Positions 1 through 7,464 of a stretch of DNA of 31,980 nt are shown here, piece by piece. A program made the position numbers and the translations under genes. The stretch spans positions 1-31,980 of the forward strand of contig SVLG01000017.1 of NCBI GenBank assembly GCA_015068055.1, read 5' to 3'. The stretch comes from Oscillospiraceae bacterium (GTDB lineage Bacteria > Bacillota_A > Clostridia > Oscillospirales > Oscillospiraceae). Below the pieces are notes generated by a model that was not told the DNA's origin, made no database searches, and saw nothing but the letters and a program-made list of their open reading frames with translations. Position 1 is the first letter of the stretch. Each line of letters opens with the position of its first letter.

Positions 1-1040
1 ACGAACTCCTTGGCAGCCTCGAGGTTGGGGGAACCGGCGGAGATACCGAGACCCCAGGAGCAGACGTTCCAGGTGGACTGGGTGGGGCTCACGGCGAAGC
101 CGGCATTCTCGTAAACGTCGGTGTCGGGGCCGCAGAAGGAAGCCCAGATGGAGTCGGCGTCAGTGCACATGGCAGCGCCGCCGGTGGAGTACAGAGCAGC
201 GCACTCGTTCCAGTGCATGTTGGTGGCGCCCACGGGGCCGTAGTTGCCCAGCAGCTTGCCATAGTACTCGAAAGCTTCAACGGCTTCGGGGGTGTTGATG
301 GTGGCGGTGTTGGTGGCGAAATCAAAGAAGTCAGCGCCGAAGGAGTAGAGGTAGGTGGAGAACTGGGTGACGGCGGGGTTGGCCTTGCCGCGGCCGGTGA
401 AGCCGGCAACGCCGTTGTCGGGATCATGGAGAGCCTCGGCGGCAGCCATCATCTCCTCAAGGTTGGTGGGCACTTCGATGCCGGCAGCCTCAAAGAGGTC
501 CTTTCTGTAAAAGAGGACCTGACGCTCGGTCACCAGGGGAACACCGTAGAACTTGCCATCGGTGGAGCCGTTGTAGGCAAAACCGTTGAGGGCGGCGGTG
601 ATGAAGTCATCAGCCTGGAACTCTTCCACGGCCAGCAGGTCATTGACCTCGGCCAGGAAGCCGTTCTGGATGAAGCGCTGGACTTCCTGCAGGGGACGGC
701 ACATAAACACGTCGATGTACTGGCCGCCGGAGCCAAGCTCCACGTTCAGCTTGTCGCTGAGCTGGTTCTCGGGGTAGACCTCGAACTCAACCTTCATGCC
801 GGTGGCAGCCTCAAACTCAGCGAGGCGGGGCTCCATGGCGTTGGTCCAGTCGTGGGTGGCCAGAATGACACGCAGGGTCACGCCCTCGTAGGGCAGGGGC
901 TCAGCCTTCTCGGCGGGAGCAGCCTCAGGAGCGGCAGCGGCGGGGGCCTGAGGAGCGGGGGCCTCTTCCTGCTTGGCACCGCAGCCAAAGAGGGAGACAA
1001 CCATGAGGAGGCAGAGGGTCAGAGCGAGAAATCTCTTCAT
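1..1040 (-). CDS. ABC transporter solute-binding lipoprotein, family 1 (C-terminus beyond the window)
   Basis: This is an extracellular solute-binding protein that would deliver a substrate to an ABC importer. It reads leftward and is cut by the left edge after about 346 residues. The N-terminus is a lipoprotein signal: MKR, a hydrophobic stretch, then a lipobox ending in Cys20 (SLFGC). A Glu/Ala/Pro-rich linker of about 25 residues follows. The mature part has the look of family 1 (sugar-type) binding proteins, with segments such as VTERQVLFYRKDLFEAAGI and ALYSTGGAAMCTDADSIW. The ATG at 1038-1040 is preceded by GGAGGAA. Its own consensus promoter lies just upstream, so it probably starts a transporter operon running out of the window. 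The substrate cannot be read from the sequence. The fold and role are fairly sure. Confidence 0.88.
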   Translation of the reverse strand, partial: MKRFLALTLCLLMVVSLFGCGAKQEEAPAPQAPAAAAPEAAPAEKAEPLPYEGVTLRVILATHDWTNAMEPRLAEFEAATGMKVEFEVYPENQLSDKLNVELGSGGQYIDVFMCRPLQEVQRFIQNGFLAEVNDLLAVEEFQADDFITAALNGFAYNGSTDGKFYGVPLVTERQVLFYRKDLFEAAGIEVPTNLEEMMAAAEALHDPDNGVAGFTGRGKANPAVTQFSTYLYSFGADFFDFATNTATINTPEAVEAFEYYGKLLGNYGPVGATNMHWNECAALYSTGGAAMCTDADSIWASFCGPDTDVYENAGFAVSPTQSTWNVCSWGLGISAGSPNLEAAKEF

Positions 1041-1103
1041 TATGATTTCCTCCATTGATAATATTAACCTATGGTTTGTATATTAATGCCACAGGTTATA
1101 CCA

Positions 1104-1132
1104 ATTATAGTGCTGAATGGTGGTATTGTCAA
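1104..1132 (-). promoter_or_regulatory. Consensus promoter of the ABC solute-binding gene
   Basis: On the minus strand there is a perfect -35 (TTGACA, 1127-1132), a 17-nt spacer and a perfect -10 (TATAAT, 1104-1109), about 64 nt upstream of the start codon. Just downstream lies TGGTATAACCT (1095-1105), one mismatch from the FadR-family pattern TNGTNNNACNA, so the neighbouring GntR regulator could act here. That last point is inference. Confidence 0.8.
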
Positions 1133-1238
1133 TAATGTGCACAATTCTTTTGATAGGTAAAAAAACGAATGAAGCATTTTAACCAAAAAATGAGGCGCAT
1201 GCTTAGTCAAAAAGACCGAATTGCCCCGATCGTGAGTA

Positions 1239-1275
1239 AAAAGAGCTTCCCGCCAGTATGACGGGAAGCTCTTTT
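1239..1275 (-). terminator. Intrinsic terminator after the GntR gene
   Basis: A perfect 14-bp inverted repeat (arms 1239-1252 and 1262-1275, 9-nt loop) begins directly after the GntR stop codon. On the minus strand the hairpin ends in a T run. It separates the serine dehydratase/GntR unit from the ABC gene. Confidence 0.9.
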
Positions 1276-1276
1276 A

Positions 1277-2002
1277 TCATTCGGATATGAGTTCGTTGGC
1301 GCTGCGTTCATCCACCAACTGCAGGAGTCCCTGCCGTGTGGTGTTCATGTGTGTACGGATAGCCTTCTGCAGGGCCTTCCTGTCGCGATGTATCAGCGCA
1401 TTCAGCATGGCCTCGTGTTCCTCAAGATGGACGTCCATGTTGGTGCCGGCAGCGGTCAGGGAACTCTTGTGGCGATTGATCGCCTCGGAGAGCGATTTGA
1501 TAGTCTCCATCAGAAAGGAGTTGCCGGAAAGCTCCGCCATGCGGGTGTGGAAGAGTGTGCCGGGGGGAGCCCAGGGCTCACCCTTTTCCACAGCGGCTCG
1601 AAGCTGCTCCATGGCATCGGCCACCAGCGCGATGCCCTCGTCGCTGGCCCGCTCAATGGCGAGGTTGCCGGCCAGCAGTTCCAGTGAGGTACGGACTTCC
1701 ATGATCTCGCTGATGGAAGTCTGGGCCCGGATCACCCGCTCAAGACTGCCGTCGCTCTTGAGGACTACGTCGCTGATGGGTGCGCGGATAAAGGTGCCGC
1801 GGCCGGGGATGGACTCAACGGCGCCGTTGATACTGAGTGCCTTGATGGCTTCGCGGACGCTGGTGCGGCTTACCTGAAAAAGCTCAGCAAACTTGCCTTC
1901 GGTGGGGAGCCTGTCATTTACCTGCAGGTCGTTGTCCTGTATGTATTTAATGATGGATTCCAGCACCTGCTTGGAGAGATAGACTCTTTTGATCTCACTC
2001 AT
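1277..2002 (-). CDS. GntR-family transcriptional regulator, FadR subfamily
   Basis: This is a DNA-binding repressor or activator of about 241 residues. The first 75 or so form the GntR winged helix (DRLPTEGKFAELFQVSRTSVREAIKAL, then GRGTFI). The rest is an all-helical FCD ligand domain with the usual metal-site histidines (FHTRMAEL, LEEHEAML, THMNTTRQG). FCD regulators commonly sense small carboxylates and control the nearby catabolic genes. I chose the ATG at 2000-2002, which has TAGGTG a few bases upstream; a TTG 18 nt further upstream has no ribosome binding site. It lies 108 nt downstream of the serine dehydratase and has its own promoter. Likely targets are the divergent dehydratase and TRAP operons and perhaps the ABC gene. 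The ligand is unknown. Confidence 0.92.
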   Translation of the reverse strand: MSEIKRVYLSKQVLESIIKYIQDNDLQVNDRLPTEGKFAELFQVSRTSVREAIKALSINGAVESIPGRGTFIRAPISDVVLKSDGSLERVIRAQTSISEIMEVRTSLELLAGNLAIERASDEGIALVADAMEQLRAAVEKGEPWAPPGTLFHTRMAELSGNSFLMETIKSLSEAINRHKSSLTAAGTNMDVHLEEHEAMLNALIHRDRKALQKAIRTHMNTTRQGLLQLVDERSANELISE

Positions 2003-2040
2003 TGACAAAACACCTACCAAAATTAATGGACACTATTTGC

Positions 2041-2069
2041 ACTATAACATACGGTACTAAAAATTACAA
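2041..2069 (-). promoter_or_regulatory. Probable promoter of the GntR gene
   Basis: On the minus strand TTGTAA (2064-2069), a 17-nt spacer and TATAGT (2041-2046) lie about 40 nt upstream of the start. This suggests the regulator can be transcribed independently of the dehydratase upstream. Confidence 0.6.
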
Positions 2070-2110
2070 ATACAAAAACAACATACAACAAAAGTCATAC
2101 AATCATACAA

Positions 2111-3652
2111 TCAGACGCCCACCAATTCACTCTTGAGCTTTTCGCGCAGACAGACACCGGTGTGGGAGCAGGCGAGACCACCGATGGTGGTGGCGCGCAG
2201 TTCCATGGGCAGACGGCGCTGTACGTCCTTGAGGGCGTCGATGACCTCATCGGGCGGGATGTAGCTGGTGATACCGGCGCAGGCCATGTCCGCAGAGATA
2301 AAGGCATTGGCTACACCCACGGCGTTGCGCTTGATGCAGGGGACCTCAATGGGGCCGGCAATGGGATCGCAGACAAGGCCCAGCAGGTTCTTCATGCACA
2401 TGCCCATGGCCTCGAACACGACGGTGGGATCTTTGCTGAAAAGACTTGCAATGCCCGCGGCGGCGATGGCGCTGGAGACACCTACCTCGCCCTGGCAACC
2501 GCCCACGGCACCGGAAAAGCTAACATCCCGGTGAGCCATGATGACGCCGGTAATGGCGCTGACAAAGAGCGCATCGATGATCTCGTCGTCGCTGAAGCCG
2601 TATTCTTCCTGCAGCGTGAACATGCAGCCGGGGACGATGCCGGCGCTGCCGGCGGTGGGGGCGGCCACGATGCAGCCCATGGAGGCGTTAAATTCCATGA
2701 CACCGAGGGCTTTGGCCACAGCAATGGGGACAATGCCGCCGGAAATGGTTTTCCCTGTTTTGGCCACACCCATGAGGCGCTTGCCGTCGCAGCCGCTGGT
2801 AAGACCGTAGAGCATCTCGTTCTTTTCGTTTACGCCCTTGTCCACGGCCCGGCGCATGATCTCCAGCTCCTTTTGCATCAGTGCGCGGATGTCCTCCCGG
2901 GAGAAGCCGGAGCGATCCATTTCGTACTGAATGGCCAGCTCGGGAAGAGAGAGGCCCTTCTCCGTGCAGAGCTTTGCTGCCTCGTCGAAGCGGCTGAGCT
3001 TCAGAAGTTCGGAGACGGTGGCGCCGTAGGTGAGGACCGGCGTTACCATGCGTACCCGGCTCACACCGGGCATGGCCTCCATTTTCCCGGTAAGCCCGCC
3101 CTCGGGAGCCTTGCGAAAGGCCACCACGCTGATGCTTTCGGCGTGACGCTTTTCACCGCCTTCGATGCTCTCCGCGGCGCTGCGGGCACCTTCACCCCAG
3201 AGGACAAGATTGTACTGGTCGCTCTCCAGCAGAATTTTCTGCTCATCAATGGCCTCAATGCAGAGGCTGCCGCCACCGATGGAAACGCCCCGAACGGAGA
3301 TCTCTTCGCCATTTTTGCCGCGCATTTCCAGCTGCACGGCGTTGGGGTGGTAGATGTTGGGAGGATAGAAGGCAATGTCAATGCCGATACCCTGCTCCGG
3401 CGCCATTTCCAAAGAGTGGCGGAGGAGGGGACTGTCCTCGGCCCAGCCCATGGCCCCGGCGATGAGGGCGGCATCGGTACGGTGGCCGTGATAGGTGGTT
3501 TTCAGCACGGGGCTCATCCGAAGGGTGATGTGCTCCAGCTCCATGCCGGCAATGCGGTTGGCCATGAGGCCGATGCGGGCCATGCCGGCGGTGTGGGAGC
3601 TGCTGGGACCCACCATGATGGGGCCCACGATCTCAAAGATGCTTGTGCTCAT
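2111..3652 (-). CDS. Iron-sulfur L-serine ammonia-lyase (dehydratase), fused beta-alpha form
   Basis: It converts L-serine, or a close beta-hydroxy amino acid, to the 2-oxoacid and ammonia with a 4Fe-4S cluster and no PLP. The 513-residue chain joins the SDH beta domain (about 1-160, with VGPSSSHTAG at 14-23), a linking segment, and the SDH alpha domain (about 235-505). Cys386 (GGCQGEVG), Cys428 and Cys439 (CDPIAGPIEVPC) have the 42- and 11-residue spacings of the Fe-S ligands in structurally known type enzymes. The usual single-chain enzyme is about 455 residues, so this one is somewhat long. Its start overlaps the stop of the small membrane gene by 4 nt (ATGA), so the two are translationally coupled. 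The context, opposite a CyuA-type lyase and a TRAP importer, leaves it open whether serine is the true substrate. Confidence 0.93.
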   Translation of the reverse strand: MSTSIFEIVGPIMVGPSSSHTAGMARIGLMANRIAGMELEHITLRMSPVLKTTYHGHRTDAALIAGAMGWAEDSPLLRHSLEMAPEQGIGIDIAFYPPNIYHPNAVQLEMRGKNGEEISVRGVSIGGGSLCIEAIDEQKILLESDQYNLVLWGEGARSAAESIEGGEKRHAESISVVAFRKAPEGGLTGKMEAMPGVSRVRMVTPVLTYGATVSELLKLSRFDEAAKLCTEKGLSLPELAIQYEMDRSGFSREDIRALMQKELEIMRRAVDKGVNEKNEMLYGLTSGCDGKRLMGVAKTGKTISGGIVPIAVAKALGVMEFNASMGCIVAAPTAGSAGIVPGCMFTLQEEYGFSDDEIIDALFVSAITGVIMAHRDVSFSGAVGGCQGEVGVSSAIAAAGIASLFSKDPTVVFEAMGMCMKNLLGLVCDPIAGPIEVPCIKRNAVGVANAFISADMACAGITSYIPPDEVIDALKDVQRRLPMELRATTIGGLACSHTGVCLREKLKSELVGV

Positions 3653-3930
3653 GTGTCGTCCTCCTTGTTCTCCAGGGCGGCTTTCTGTGCGGCGTACTGG
3701 GCCTCGGCTTTTTTCTGCTGCCGCTCGGCATTGTCCAGTTCCCAGGGTTTGAGCTGCCGGTCAACCCAGAAAAGCAGCAGGCCGATAACCATTAAAATAT
3801 AATGTATAGTGCCGGGGGTCTTGTCCCGGAACACGGTGATCCAGATAGGGAAGATGCAAACGGCAGAACCAAGGATCAGAAACTTCTGCTGCTTACGGTT
3901 TTTGAGGAATTCTTGTAAAAACTCTTTCAT
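3649..3930 (-). CDS. Small two-helix membrane protein coupled to the serine dehydratase
   Basis: I do not recognise a named family. The 93-residue protein has a basic N-terminus (MKEFLQEFLKNRKQQK), two hydrophobic segments at about 17-34 and 43-57, and a charged Gln/Lys/Glu-rich tail from about residue 65 that looks helical and cytoplasmic. The ATG is preceded by GGGAGG. Its stop overlaps the start of the dehydratase by 4 nt, so it is the first gene of that operon and is expressed with the enzyme. It could be a membrane anchor or a small transport accessory. Coding status is supported by the coupling and by the promoter upstream. Confidence 0.75.
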   Translation of the reverse strand: MKEFLQEFLKNRKQQKFLILGSAVCIFPIWITVFRDKTPGTIHYILMVIGLLLFWVDRQLKPWELDNAERQQKKAEAQYAAQKAALENKEDDT

Positions 3931-3942
3931 AAAGGGCCTCCC

Positions 3943-3959
3943 GTATTGTGTTACAATAC
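3943..3959. promoter_or_regulatory. Perfect palindrome, candidate GntR/FadR-family operator
   Basis: GTATTGTGTTACAATAC is a 17-nt palindrome with 7-bp arms around a 3-nt centre. Its core matches the FadR-family pattern TNGTNNNACNA exactly. It sits between the -10 box and the start codon of the leftward dehydratase operon, where binding would block transcription. The half-site GTTACAAT recurs at 3981-3988, 31 nt (about three helical turns) away, next to the -35 box. The FadR-type gene two genes downstream is the obvious candidate protein; that link is inference. Confidence 0.6.
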
Positions 3960-3964
3960 TACAT

Positions 3965-3993
3965 ATTGTATTATGGCCCGGTTACAATGTCAA
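3965..3993 (-). promoter_or_regulatory. Promoter of the small membrane protein/serine dehydratase operon
   Basis: On the minus strand TTGACA (3988-3993), a 17-nt spacer and TACAAT (3965-3970) form a near-consensus promoter about 35 nt upstream of the first start codon. The candidate operator palindrome lies just downstream. Confidence 0.8.
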
Positions 3994-4115
3994 GAGAGAT
4001 CCCCTTGTGTTATGAAGTCGCTAAAAAGCAGCGAATTGCTTAGGACATATTTGACAAAGTTTCGGTCCTTCTTTGTTTATAAAGCCAAAAAACTTGATGG
4101 ATGCACAGAAATTGT

Positions 4116-4144
4116 TTGACTTTCGGCGATAATAATAATATCAT
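4116..4144 (+). promoter_or_regulatory. Probable promoter of the CyuA/TRAP operon
   Basis: TTGACT (4116-4121), a 17-nt spacer and TATCAT (4139-4144) lie about 47 nt before the start codon. The small palindrome ATACAAATGTAT (4143-4154) begins at the end of the -10 box and may be an operator. A second TTGACA at 4051-4056 lacks a good -10 at the right distance. Confidence 0.55.
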
Positions 4145-4190
4145 ACAAATGTATTTTAACGTGGAAACGTTATCAGAGAGAAGGTTCACT

Positions 4191-5501
4191 ATGCAAGAAA
4201 AGTATACCGAGCTTTATCAGATTCTGAAAAAGGAAGTAGTACCGGCGCTGGGCTGCACCGGCCCCACCGCCATCGCCTATGTGGCTGCAGAGGCCGCCAC
4301 CGCCATCGGCGGCGAGGTGAAGAAGGTTTATGTTTTTGTGGATCGTCACATCGGCACCAAGAACAGCGATGTGGGCATCCCCAACACCAACATCGTCGGC
4401 AATGAGATCTCCGCCGCGCTGGGCGCTCTGGCGGGGGATGCTGCTGCCGGTCTGAATGTTCTCCATAAGGTTACTCCCGAGGACGAGCTGCGTGCCAAGC
4501 AGTTCGTGAAGGATGGTCTCGTGGTGGTGGAGCCCGACCTCCAGACCGAGACCCTCGGCCTCTATATGGATGCCCGGGTGGAAACCGACAAGGGCGTGGG
4601 CCGTGCCATCGTGGTCAAGACCCATACCAACCTGGTCTACCGGGAAGCCAACGGCGTCAAGCAGGTGGATATCCCCTTCGACCGTATCGCCTCCATGAAC
4701 GAGACGAAGGATCCCATGGCCAGCTACCGTGTGGCCGACTTCTATGATTTTGCCATGAACATGCCTCTGGAAGATCTGCTCTTCCTCCGCGAGGCTGTTG
4801 AAATGAATACCACACTCGCCGAGACCATCTTTACCGGTGAGGCCAAGGGTGCCGGTTTCGCTCTGTCCATGATGAAGCGCGCCGAGGGCAACCTGGTCCG
4901 CAAGGCTGAGGCTCTTACCGCCGCGGGCAGTGAGGCCCGTATGGCCGGCCTCAGCAAGCCCGCCATGAGCTGCGCCACCAGCGGCAACGTGGGTATCACC
5001 GCCTCTCTGCCTCTCATCAGCATGGCCGAGGATTTGGGCTGCAGCGAGGAGAAGCTCCTCCGGGCTCTGGCCATGAGCTTCCTCATGACCATCTGCGTGA
5101 AGAACCGTATTGGCCGCGTCAGCTCCATGTGCGCCTGCGTCACCGCTGCCAGCCAGGGCATCGCCGCCGGCGCCTGCATCCTGCTGGGTGGAGACATCGA
5201 GGCCATCAACCGCGCTATCAACACCACTCTGGTCAATGTTTTCGGCGTAGTCTGCGACGGTGCCCGTCTGGCCTGTGCCATGAAGCTGGCCAGCGCTGCC
5301 GGTATCGCCATCGAGTGTGCCTACATCGCTATGGACGGCTATGAGACCCCCGCCGGACAGGGTGTCTGCGGCGAAAACGCCGATGCCTCTCTGGACTTCA
5401 TGGGCTATTTTGCTCAGAACGGCATGAAGGGTTCCGATATGGAACTCTGCCGGGCGCTTCATGAAAAGCGTCAGAAACAGCTTGCTGCGGAAGCCAATTA
5501 A
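4191..5501 (+). CDS. cyuA: CyuA-type Fe-S L-cysteine desulfidase / serine dehydratase alpha-like protein
   Basis: This is a 436-residue protein of the UPF0597/CyuA family, in which characterised members break L-cysteine to pyruvate, ammonia and sulfide with a labile Fe-S cluster. Family hallmarks are the N-terminal PALGCTGPTAIAY (Cys22), CATSGNVGITASLPL, CVKNRIGRVSSMCACV and VFGVVCDGARLACAMK, which give the conserved cysteines. The length is normal for the family. I start at the ATG at 4191, which has AGAGAAGG upstream; an earlier in-frame ATG at 4101 would add 30 non-conserved residues across the promoter. Fifty nucleotides downstream begin the TRAP permeases, so the enzyme probably degrades what the transporter imports. 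Cysteine is the family default, but the pairing with a TRAP system and an OCD-family enzyme suggests another small amino or hydroxy acid is possible. Confidence 0.85.
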   Translation: MQEKYTELYQILKKEVVPALGCTGPTAIAYVAAEAATAIGGEVKKVYVFVDRHIGTKNSDVGIPNTNIVGNEISAALGALAGDAAAGLNVLHKVTPEDELRAKQFVKDGLVVVEPDLQTETLGLYMDARVETDKGVGRAIVVKTHTNLVYREANGVKQVDIPFDRIASMNETKDPMASYRVADFYDFAMNMPLEDLLFLREAVEMNTTLAETIFTGEAKGAGFALSMMKRAEGNLVRKAEALTAAGSEARMAGLSKPAMSCATSGNVGITASLPLISMAEDLGCSEEKLLRALAMSFLMTICVKNRIGRVSSMCACVTAASQGIAAGACILLGGDIEAINRAINTTLVNVFGVVCDGARLACAMKLASAAGIAIECAYIAMDGYETPAGQGVCGENADASLDFMGYFAQNGMKGSDMELCRALHEKRQKQLAAEAN

Positions 5502-5552
5502 AGCCAATTAATTTTACATATTAAAAGGCGAAAAGAAAAAGGAGGAAAATCT

Positions 5553-6074
5553 GTGGAAACCGTCAAAAAGATTGTCAATGGTTTTCTCGGCGCCCTTGCT
5601 GGAATCCAGAAGACCCTGGCAGTGGCCATCTGTCTGATCATCCCGGTGATCATCGTGGTTCAGGTGTTTATGCGTTACGTTCTGAAGGTGCCCCTGATGG
5701 GCATTGAGGAACTGCTTACGTTCTTTATCATCTGGCTCTATATGTTGGGTGGCGGCGTGGCCAGCTGTGAGCGTACCCACATCAGCTGCGGCATCCTGAC
5801 CCTGTACATGAAGAAGCCCCTGACCATCAAGATCTTCAACATCTGCAAGGCTCTCTTCGGCTGCATCTGCGGCGCGTGGATCGCCCGCTGGGGTTGGTGG
5901 TACATCACCTACTCTGCCAAGCTTGGTAAGGTCAGTGACCTTCTGCACATCCCCATGGTTATTGGTGAAGGTGCCGTCTTTGTCGGCTTCATCCTGATGC
6001 TCATCTTCAGCCTTGTGGAGCTGGTGGATGCCGTCAAGGATCTCAGCGCTTATGTAAAGGAGGCTAAGGCATAA
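5553..6074 (+). CDS. dctQ: TRAP transporter small permease (DctQ)
   Basis: This is the small membrane subunit of a tripartite ATP-independent periplasmic-type transporter. The 173-residue protein has four hydrophobic helices. It carries the family signature QVFMRYVLKVPLMGIEELLTF at about 37-57 (typical of DctQ: R-Y, then W/G-x-EE) and an acidic-basic C-terminus. It starts at a GTG with GGAGG eleven bases upstream. Its stop overlaps the DctM start by one base (TAATG), as is common in TRAP operons. Confidence 0.92.
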   Translation: METVKKIVNGFLGALAGIQKTLAVAICLIIPVIIVVQVFMRYVLKVPLMGIEELLTFFIIWLYMLGGGVASCERTHISCGILTLYMKKPLTIKIFNICKALFGCICGAWIARWGWWYITYSAKLGKVSDLLHIPMVIGEGAVFVGFILMLIFSLVELVDAVKDLSAYVKEAKA

Positions 6075-7381
6075 TGAGTACTCTGACTGTTGTTGGTCTT
6101 GCATTGATTTTCCTGGTGCTGCTGCTGATGCTCAGCATCCCCCTGCCTTACTGCTTTGCCGGCTGCCTCGGCTTCATCGTCATCTTCGCGGATCAGGGCA
6201 TGAAGTCCCTTCTGCTTTACGCTTACGCCCAGACCACCGGCACCGTGCTGCTGGCCAGCCCCATGTTCATTCTGGCCGGTAACTATATGGGCGGCTCCGG
6301 CATTGCCTCCCGTCTGCTGGACGTCTGCGACTCCCTCGTCGGCCGCATCAAGGGCGGTCTCGGCGTGGTGGCCAGCGTCACCTGCGCCATCATGGGCGCC
6401 ATCTCCGGCTCCGGCTTCACCGGCGTCGCTTCCACCGGCCCCATCATGATCCCCCGTATGGTCGAGCAGGGCTACCCCCGCGGTTTTGCCACCGCTCTCG
6501 TTACCGTGTCTTCCGTTCTCGGTCTGCTGATCCCTCCCAGCGCCATCATGGTCGTTTTCGGTTGGGTTACGGAGACCTCCATCCTTGCCTGCTTCATGTC
6601 CACCATGGTGCCCGGCATCCTGGTCTGCATCCTCTTCTGCATCATCAACCTGCTGGAGTGCCGCAAGTGGGATCTGAAGCTCATGGAGCCCATGCCCCTC
6701 GTTGCTCAGGCCAAGCTCTTTGGCGTTCGTTTCTTCAAGGCTATCCCCGCCCTGCTGATGCCCATCATCATCCTTGGCGGTATCTACGGCGGTGTCTTCA
6801 CTCCTACCGAGGCTGCTGCTGTTGCGGCTCTCTACTCTCTGCCCGTCGGCTTCTTCATTTACAAGACCCTGACCTTCAAGAAGCTCAAGGAGCTGACCTT
6901 CTCTGCCGTTAACTCCATCGGCGGCATCATGACCATGATCTTCGTCTGCATGATGGTGGCCAACACCCTCGTGCGTCTGAAGGTTCCCCAGGCCATCATC
7001 GAGCTGATCTTCGGTCTGACCCAGAGCAAGATTCTCATCCTCATCATCATCAACCTCTTCCTCTTCGTTGTCGGTATGATCGTCAACGACACCACCGGCA
7101 TGCTCATCTGCGCCCCCCTGCTGCTCCCCCTGATGAAGGAGCTCGGCATCTCCAACGTTCACTTCGCGGCCATCATGGGCGTGAACCTGGCCATGGGCGG
7201 CGTCACTCCTCCCTACGCCAGCATTCTCTACCTCGGCATGCGTATCGGCGAGTGCGAGTTCAAGGACATCTTCGGGCCCACCATGAAACTCCTGATCTTC
7301 GGTTACGTGCCCGTCGTCTTCCTGACCACCTACATTCCCGCCCTGTCCGAGTGGCTGCCCAGCCTCATGGGCCTCATGTAA
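6074..7381 (+). CDS. dctM: TRAP transporter large permease (DctM)
   Basis: This is the large channel-forming TRAP subunit, 435 residues with roughly a dozen membrane helices. Motifs typical of DctM are visible: the GSGFTGVASTGPIMIPRMVEQGYPRGFATAL block at about 115-145, LLIPPSAIMVVFGWVTETSI, GGIYGGVFTPTEAAAVAALYSL, and MGGVTPPYASILYLGMRI near the end. It would couple Na+ or H+ entry to solute uptake delivered by the DctP lipoprotein encoded two genes downstream. Codon use is strongly biased to C-ending codons, like the rest of this operon, suggesting high expression. The substrate class (usually a carboxylate) is inferred from the family. Confidence 0.94.
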   Translation: MSTLTVVGLALIFLVLLLMLSIPLPYCFAGCLGFIVIFADQGMKSLLLYAYAQTTGTVLLASPMFILAGNYMGGSGIASRLLDVCDSLVGRIKGGLGVVASVTCAIMGAISGSGFTGVASTGPIMIPRMVEQGYPRGFATALVTVSSVLGLLIPPSAIMVVFGWVTETSILACFMSTMVPGILVCILFCIINLLECRKWDLKLMEPMPLVAQAKLFGVRFFKAIPALLMPIIILGGIYGGVFTPTEAAAVAALYSLPVGFFIYKTLTFKKLKELTFSAVNSIGGIMTMIFVCMMVANTLVRLKVPQAIIELIFGLTQSKILILIIINLFLFVVGMIVNDTTGMLICAPLLLPLMKELGISNVHFAAIMGVNLAMGGVTPPYASILYLGMRIGECEFKDIFGPTMKLLIFGYVPVVFLTTYIPALSEWLPSLMGLM

Positions 7382-7399
7382 TCTTACATAAGTGCTTTC

Positions 7400-7431
7400 C
7401 GGCAACCCCGGCGGTGTGCCGCCGGGGGCCG
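7400..7431 (+). other. Strong GC hairpin between dctM and the OCD-family gene
   Basis: A perfect 9-bp GC-rich stem (arms 7406-7414 and 7419-7427, loop TGTG) is extended by an outer CGGC/GCCG pairing. No T run follows, so it is not a classic terminator. It may protect or process the mRNA and set different levels for permease and enzyme/binding-protein genes. Confidence 0.6.
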
Positions 7432-7464
7432 ACAAAACCAAAATTTTGTTAGGAGAGAGAAACC

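Noticed and set aside
2084..2112. Tandem ATACAATC/CATACAA-like repeats beside the end of the serine dehydratase gene.
   Set aside because: Only two imperfect copies, partly coding; insufficient for a repeat or operator call.
2162..3802. Very long open frame opposite the serine dehydratase, and similar ones opposite the two XRE-cupin ligases and the DctM gene.
   Set aside because: They mirror the biased codon use of the real genes, have Gly/His/Asp-rich low-sense translations and lack ribosome binding sites.
4051..4080. TTGACA at 4051 as a second promoter for the CyuA operon.
   Set aside because: At 16-18 nt spacing the -10 region reads only TGTTTA-like sequence; too weak to list.
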